A DNA stretch of 9,573 bases from Bacillota bacterium. Lineage in GTDB: Bacteria > Bacillota > Clostridia > Lachnospirales > Lachnospiraceae. Under the pieces are notes generated by a model that saw only the letters and a list, made by a program, of their open reading frames with translations, did not search any database and was not told the DNA's origin. The stretch is from the NCBI GenBank assembly GCA_023441145.1, contig JAEZQN010000271.1, positions 1-9,573 on the forward strand. The letters run 5' to 3'. Positions within the stretch are counted from its first letter, which is position 1; each line of letters begins with the position of its first letter. A program made the position numbers and the translations under genes. Of the stretch, positions 6,752 through 9,573 are shown one piece after another.

Positions 6752-7667
6752 GATCTCCACCTCCTATGACAGAAAGAAAATAGTTCTCCAAGGTTTCTTC
6801 CTCTACCACAAATTTGGTTGGAAGGATTCCATGTTCAACAAAGGCTTTCATAACAGCCCTTCTATCCTGGATAAAGTCGTAGATTTGGATACTCTTATTC
6901 TCCAACACCCTATATCTGTTGGTATGAAGAATTTCCTCTAGTACCCAAACTGCTTTCTCTATTTCCTCACACTCCACATTAAGGTGATGGCTACAACGCT
7001 CCTCTAATTCTTCTAAGGTTAAGGTCTGCATAATCTTTCCTTGGTCAATGATAATATAGTCGGTAGCAGTTTGAAATAGCTCCGGCAGATTATGACTGGA
7101 AATCAATATACAGATATTCCTCTCCTTACAGATCTGTTTGATTAAATTTCTTATTTCAACGACACCGATAGGGTCTAATCCATTAACCGGCTCATCTAGA
7201 ATCAGTAGCTCTGGGTTAGCGATGAGGGCAATGGCGATGCCAAGTCTTTGTTTCATACCAAGGGAATAATCCTTTACCTTCTTCTTCCCCGTATCCTTTA
7301 ATCCTACTAGCTCCAGTAATTCCTCATCTAGCTTATTATCCGGAATTCCTCTCATTATTCGATGAAGCTTCAGATTTTCTTTGGCTGTCATAGCACCGTT
7401 CATGCTTGGATATTCAATGAGACAACCAAGACGCTTTAGTTCCTCCTGATACTCTTTGCCCGTAACAGAGCCAAACAAGGAGAGACTACCCTCTGTAGGA
7501 AAACTAAGCCCTGCAATTAGTCGCATGAGGGTTGTTTTGCCTGCTCCATTTTTTCCAATGAGACCATATATCTTTCCAGATTCTAAAGTAATGCTCACAT
7601 TATCTAAGGCTTTAAAGTCACGAAATTCTTTTGTGACACTTTGAGTCTTTAGTACATATTGTTCCAT
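6744..7667 (-). CDS. ABC transporter ATP-binding protein, BcrA-like exporter family
   Basis: This 307-residue ATPase powers the permease encoded next. It has Walker A GKNGAGKT at 38-45, a Q-loop-region motif CLIEYPSMNGAMTAKENL at about 82-99, the ABC signature YSLGMKQR at 134-141, Walker B LLILDEP at 154-160 with catalytic E159, D-loop GLDP at 163-166, and switch histidine H192 in SSHNL. The C-terminal extension of about 90 residues is typical of the BcrA/LanF group of single-domain exporters. The ATG at 7667 is preceded by AAGGAAGGG. It is separated by 97 bases from the response regulator gene, a gap holding a candidate promoter with tandem repeats. The last eight bases overlap the permease start. 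Export of a peptide antibiotic is the usual role of this family, but the substrate here is unknown. Confidence 0.95.
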   Translation of the reverse strand: MEQYVLKTQSVTKEFRDFKALDNVSITLESGKIYGLIGKNGAGKTTLMRLIAGLSFPTEGSLSLFGSVTGKEYQEELKRLGCLIEYPSMNGAMTAKENLKLHRIMRGIPDNKLDEELLELVGLKDTGKKKVKDYSLGMKQRLGIAIALIANPELLILDEPVNGLDPIGVVEIRNLIKQICKERNICILISSHNLPELFQTATDYIIIDQGKIMQTLTLEELEERCSHHLNVECEEIEKAVWVLEEILHTNRYRVLENKSIQIYDFIQDRRAVMKAFVEHGILPTKFVVEEETLENYFLSVIGGGDHD

Positions 7668-7696
7668 ACTACCCTTCCTTTCTCTTTCCTACCTTT

Positions 7697-7729
7697 ATTC
7701 TAATAGGGAATGGTTAAGAAAAGATTAAG
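7697..7729 (-). promoter_or_regulatory. Candidate response-regulator operator and promoter of the ABC genes
   Basis: Plus-strand reading shows two direct repeats, GGTTAAG (7712-7718) and GATTAAG (7723-7729), with an 11-bp period, which is one helical turn and typical of OmpR-family dimer sites. On the minus strand a TAGAAT -10 box lies at 7702-7697. The repeats cover the -35 position, where no consensus -35 hexamer exists (AATCTT at 7725-7720), as expected for an activator-dependent promoter. Transcription would start near 7690, about 23 bases before the ATPase ATG. Confidence 0.6.
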
Positions 7730-7764
7730 TGTATTGAAAAAAAGGTAAAGAATCCAATAAACTT

Positions 7765-8439
7765 CTAGCTTTCCTTCATTCGATAGCCCAGTCCCCAGAC
7801 AGTCTCAATATACTCGCCATTAGGGGAGGCCTCCTTTAGCTTACTTCTCAGATTACTCATATGTGTCTTGATGGTATTGTCATCTCCATAATAGGTTTCA
7901 TTCCATATGGTTTCATACAGGTTGGCCTTGGTAAAAACCTTCTTGGGACTGCGAAGAAATAGCTCTAAGATGGCAACCTCCTTTGCTGTAAGGTCCAGCT
8001 CAGTTTCATTTACCATAGCTCGTTTTGCTTCTACATCAAGGGAGAGTTCATGAAAATGCAGTATTTGCTCTTTCGCTTCGAGGGTCACATACCGTCTTAA
8101 ATTAGACTCCACTCTTGCCACTACCTCATCTAAGTCAAAGGGTTTGGTCACATAGTCATCTGCCCCTAATTTTAGTAGATCCACCTTGGTTCCTACCATA
8201 TCTTTTGCAGAAATCACAATAACAGGAATCTGAGAAAAGGTTCTAAGCTCCTTAAGTAGCTGGTCACCGCTACGATACGGTAGCATAATATCTAAAAGCA
8301 CTAGCTCATAGTTCTTTGTCTTAAGGTAATCCATGGCTGTCAGCCCATCATAAACAGACTCTGAAAGGTAACCTGCCTGCTCCAGAGCCTCTTTTAATAC
8401 ATGATTTACATCTTTATTATCTTCTACTATTAGTATCAA
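7765..8439 (-). CDS. OmpR/PhoB-family response regulator
   Basis: This 224-residue two-component regulator has a receiver domain (about 1-112). It shows the acidic pair E6/D7, phospho-acceptor D50 in LLLDIMLP, S77 in VISAKD and K99 in TKPFD. The C-terminal winged-helix DNA-binding domain (about 127-222) has ELDLTAKEVAILELFL, the recognition-helix region DDNTIKTHMSNLRSKL and the closing ETVWGLGYRMK. The start is a TTG at 8439, as no ATG or GTG fits. It has AAGGAG (8449-8454) nine bases upstream, and the protein then begins directly with the conserved first strand (ILIVEDN). The gene lies 19 bases after the EamA gene, so it is probably co-transcribed with it. Its cognate kinase is encoded after the two ABC genes. 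It probably activates the ABC operon through the repeats at 7712-7729. Confidence 0.95.
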   Translation of the reverse strand: MILIVEDNKDVNHVLKEALEQAGYLSESVYDGLTAMDYLKTKNYELVLLDIMLPYRSGDQLLKELRTFSQIPVIVISAKDMVGTKVDLLKLGADDYVTKPFDLDEVVARVESNLRRYVTLEAKEQILHFHELSLDVEAKRAMVNETELDLTAKEVAILELFLRSPKKVFTKANLYETIWNETYYGDDNTIKTHMSNLRSKLKEASPNGEYIETVWGLGYRMKES

Positions 8440-8458
8440 ACTTTCTCACTCCTTACCT

Positions 8459-9337
8459 CTAGGAGACAGTTTCACTAACAAAGGTTGCCCCTAAAATCAT
8501 TACTGCTCCAAGCATACCAGTAAGTCCTAACCCTTGGTGTAAAAACAAAGCAGACAGTAGAATTGCCACCACCGGATCGATGTAGCTAAAAATCGCCACA
8601 GTCTGGGCTTTTAACTCCTTCATAGAGCCAAAATACAAGGCATACGCCATACCAGTATGTACAATACCTACGATAAGTAATAACACGAGGATTCTTGGTG
8701 ACAAAATACTTAGGTCAATAGACTGAGTTACTAGGGTATAAGGTAACAGAACCACCACAGAAACCCCTAGCTGCACTATAGTTTTATCATAGGCTGAAAT
8801 GTCTTTCAGTTTTTTATTCAAAAGAATTACGGTAGCATAAAAGAGGGCAGCTCCTAATCCAAATAGTATTCCCTTTAACTCAGAAAAATCCTGTACCCCA
8901 GTTTCTAGTATGCCTGAAACAAATACCATACCTCCTAAGGCGACTAAGGAACAAAGAATTTTCTTTACAGTCAATTTCTCCTTTAACATAAGAGGAGAAA
9001 TGAGAATAACAAAAATTGGTGCTAGATAATAGCAAAGAGTAGCTGTTGCTACCGTGGTATAGTGATAAGCCTCAAATAAAAGAATCCAGTTGATTCCTAT
9101 GGCGATTCCTGATGGTATGAGAAAACATAGGTTTCTTTTAATTGCCGATAGAGACATGTTCTTCTTGGTACTTACCACTACAAGTAACAAAAATATTACT
9201 CCCACAATACCCCGCACCAACGCTAACATGCTAGAAGGCAGGGGGATATAGTGCACAAAGATTCCTATGGTTCCGAAGATTACCATAGAGGTCGTCATTT
9301 CTAGTTTAGCAATATTAATCTTCTGTATGTTTTTCAT
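8459..9337 (-). CDS. EamA/DMT-superfamily transporter
   Basis: This 292-residue membrane protein has about ten predicted helices arranged as two EamA repeats (about 15-140 and 155-288). The second repeat contains the typical segment YALYFGSMKELKAQTVAIFSYIDPVVAILLSA at about 233-264, and the first has the related VATATLCYYLAPIFVILIS at about 96-114. Proteins of this drug/metabolite transporter group export amino acids, purines, auto-inducers or drugs; the substrate cannot be assigned. The ATG at 9337 follows AGAGGA (9345-9350) by seven bases. A strong extended -10 box (TGCTACAAT) lies about 30 bases upstream. The response regulator gene begins 19 bases after its stop, so EamA may be the first gene of the six-gene unit ending at 4413, or merely a neighbour whose transcript reads on. 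Confidence 0.93.
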   Translation of the reverse strand: MKNIQKINIAKLEMTTSMVIFGTIGIFVHYIPLPSSMLALVRGIVGVIFLLLVVVSTKKNMSLSAIKRNLCFLIPSGIAIGINWILLFEAYHYTTVATATLCYYLAPIFVILISPLMLKEKLTVKKILCSLVALGGMVFVSGILETGVQDFSELKGILFGLGAALFYATVILLNKKLKDISAYDKTIVQLGVSVVVLLPYTLVTQSIDLSILSPRILVLLLIVGIVHTGMAYALYFGSMKELKAQTVAIFSYIDPVVAILLSALFLHQGLGLTGMLGAVMILGATFVSETVS

Positions 9338-9369
9338 GTCATATTCCTCTCGTATCTGTTAATACTTGT

Positions 9370-9378
9370 ATTGTAGCA
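9370..9378 (-). promoter_or_regulatory. Extended -10 promoter upstream of the EamA gene
   Basis: On the minus strand TGC-TACAAT (9378-9370) is an extended -10 element with five of six consensus bases. No good -35 box lies 16-18 bases upstream. Transcription would start near 9363 and give a leader of about 25 bases. It could drive the whole EamA-regulator-ABC-kinase-flavoprotein series. Confidence 0.5.
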
Positions 9379-9408
9379 AAAAACAAAGTCGAAATATAGA
9401 GTTTTTGC
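9376..9408. repeat. AT-rich inverted repeat GCAAAAA/TTTTTGC
   Basis: Seven-base perfect arms (9376-9382 and 9402-9408) enclose about 19 bases, four bases after the stop of the right-edge gene on the minus strand and directly next to the EamA -10 box. It is AT-rich and has no following T-tract, so it is a poor terminator. It might be an operator or chance. Confidence 0.35.
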
Positions 9409-9412
9409 AAAT

Positions 9413-9573
9413 TTAATGAAGATTACGCTTTTTAAACAAGACAACAAAGAGGATAGCCGTAATCATGCAGTTTCCTCCCAGTACTAGAATATTCTCATAG
9501 GATAGGCTAAGATGTTCCACTTGCTCTATCAGATTACTCATCTGTCCTGTATAAGTTACTCTGGCTAATTGCC
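9413..9573 (-). CDS. C-terminal end of a membrane protein (runs off right edge)
   Basis: An open frame enters from the right edge (first full codon at 9573-side base 9571) and ends with TAA at 9415-9413, giving 52 residues. It shows an amphipathic stretch (QMSNLIEQVEHLSLSYEN), then one membrane helix (about 28-46, ILVLGGNCMITAILFVVLF) and a basic tail KKRNLH, as at the end of many ABC-2-type permeases. Gene identity cannot be assigned from this fragment. It lies 75 bases upstream of the EamA start on the same strand, with a promoter between, so it is probably a separate unit. Confidence 0.6.
   Translation of the reverse strand, partial: QLARVTYTGQMSNLIEQVEHLSLSYENILVLGGNCMITAILFVVLFKKRNLH

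Noticed and set aside
7730..7764. A terminator between the response regulator and the ATPase gene (run of seven T on the minus strand)
   Set aside because: No GC-containing stem precedes the T-run, so read-through is likely.
9376..9408. The hairpin after the right-edge gene as an intrinsic terminator
   Set aside because: The stem is AT-rich with a long loop and is not followed by a T-tract on the minus strand.
1..9573. Mobile elements, CRISPR arrays, tRNA or rRNA genes
   Set aside because: I found no transposase, recombinase, spaced repeats or RNA-gene-like segments in either strand.

Overview
The window looks like chromosomal DNA of a low-GC Gram-positive anaerobe, most likely a Clostridia member and plausibly Lachnospiraceae. 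The evidence is the AT-rich sequence, strong AGGAGG-type ribosome binding sites, sigma-A-like promoters and the gene families present (iron alcohol dehydrogenase, BcrA-type ABC exporter, OmpR/HK pair). The genus cannot be fixed from the sequence. I see no rRNA, tRNA, CRISPR, insertion sequence or phage gene, and no gap over 300 bases without a gene.

Left half (1-4412). A minus-strand block reads iron-containing alcohol dehydrogenase (3495-2284), class-3-like aldehyde dehydrogenase (2213-834), then the N-terminal 227 codons of an MFS transporter (683-1) that runs off the left edge. A MerR-family regulator with a probable BmrR/GyrI-like effector domain (3594-4412, plus) is divergent from the dehydrogenases. 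The 98 bases between them hold the clearest regulatory signal in the window: a minus-strand promoter TTGACA-19 bp-TATAAT with a GGTG/CACC dyad centred in the overlong spacer, which is the classic layout of a MerR-activated promoter. An opposing ordinary 17-bp-spacer promoter for the regulator overlaps it, so bound regulator should also repress its own gene. The inferred picture is a small molecule, drug or aldehyde sensed by the MerR protein switching on an alcohol/aldehyde detoxification or fermentation pair, perhaps together with the efflux pump.

Right half (9337-4413). Six minus-strand genes follow closely: EamA/DMT exporter, OmpR-type response regulator (TTG start), BcrA-like ABC ATPase, ABC-2 permease (8-base overlap), a single-TM histidine kinase without an extracellular sensor domain, and an NAD(P)H:quinone-reductase-like flavoprotein. 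A hairpin plus T-tract at 4413-4446 ends the unit and lies between the convergent flavoprotein and merR genes. The ABC genes also have their own candidate promoter, with two GGTTAAG/GATTAAG direct repeats 11 bp apart over the -35 position, a likely response-regulator site. The ABC/two-component set resembles bacitracin/lantibiotic resistance modules, in which the transporter often supplies the signal to the kinase.

The right edge holds the last 52 codons of another membrane protein (minus strand). Nothing here proves a wholly new system. The points most worth attention are the MerR-type dehydrogenase promoter, the response-regulator repeats, and the linkage of a quinone reductase and a DMT exporter to a self-contained two-component/ABC module.
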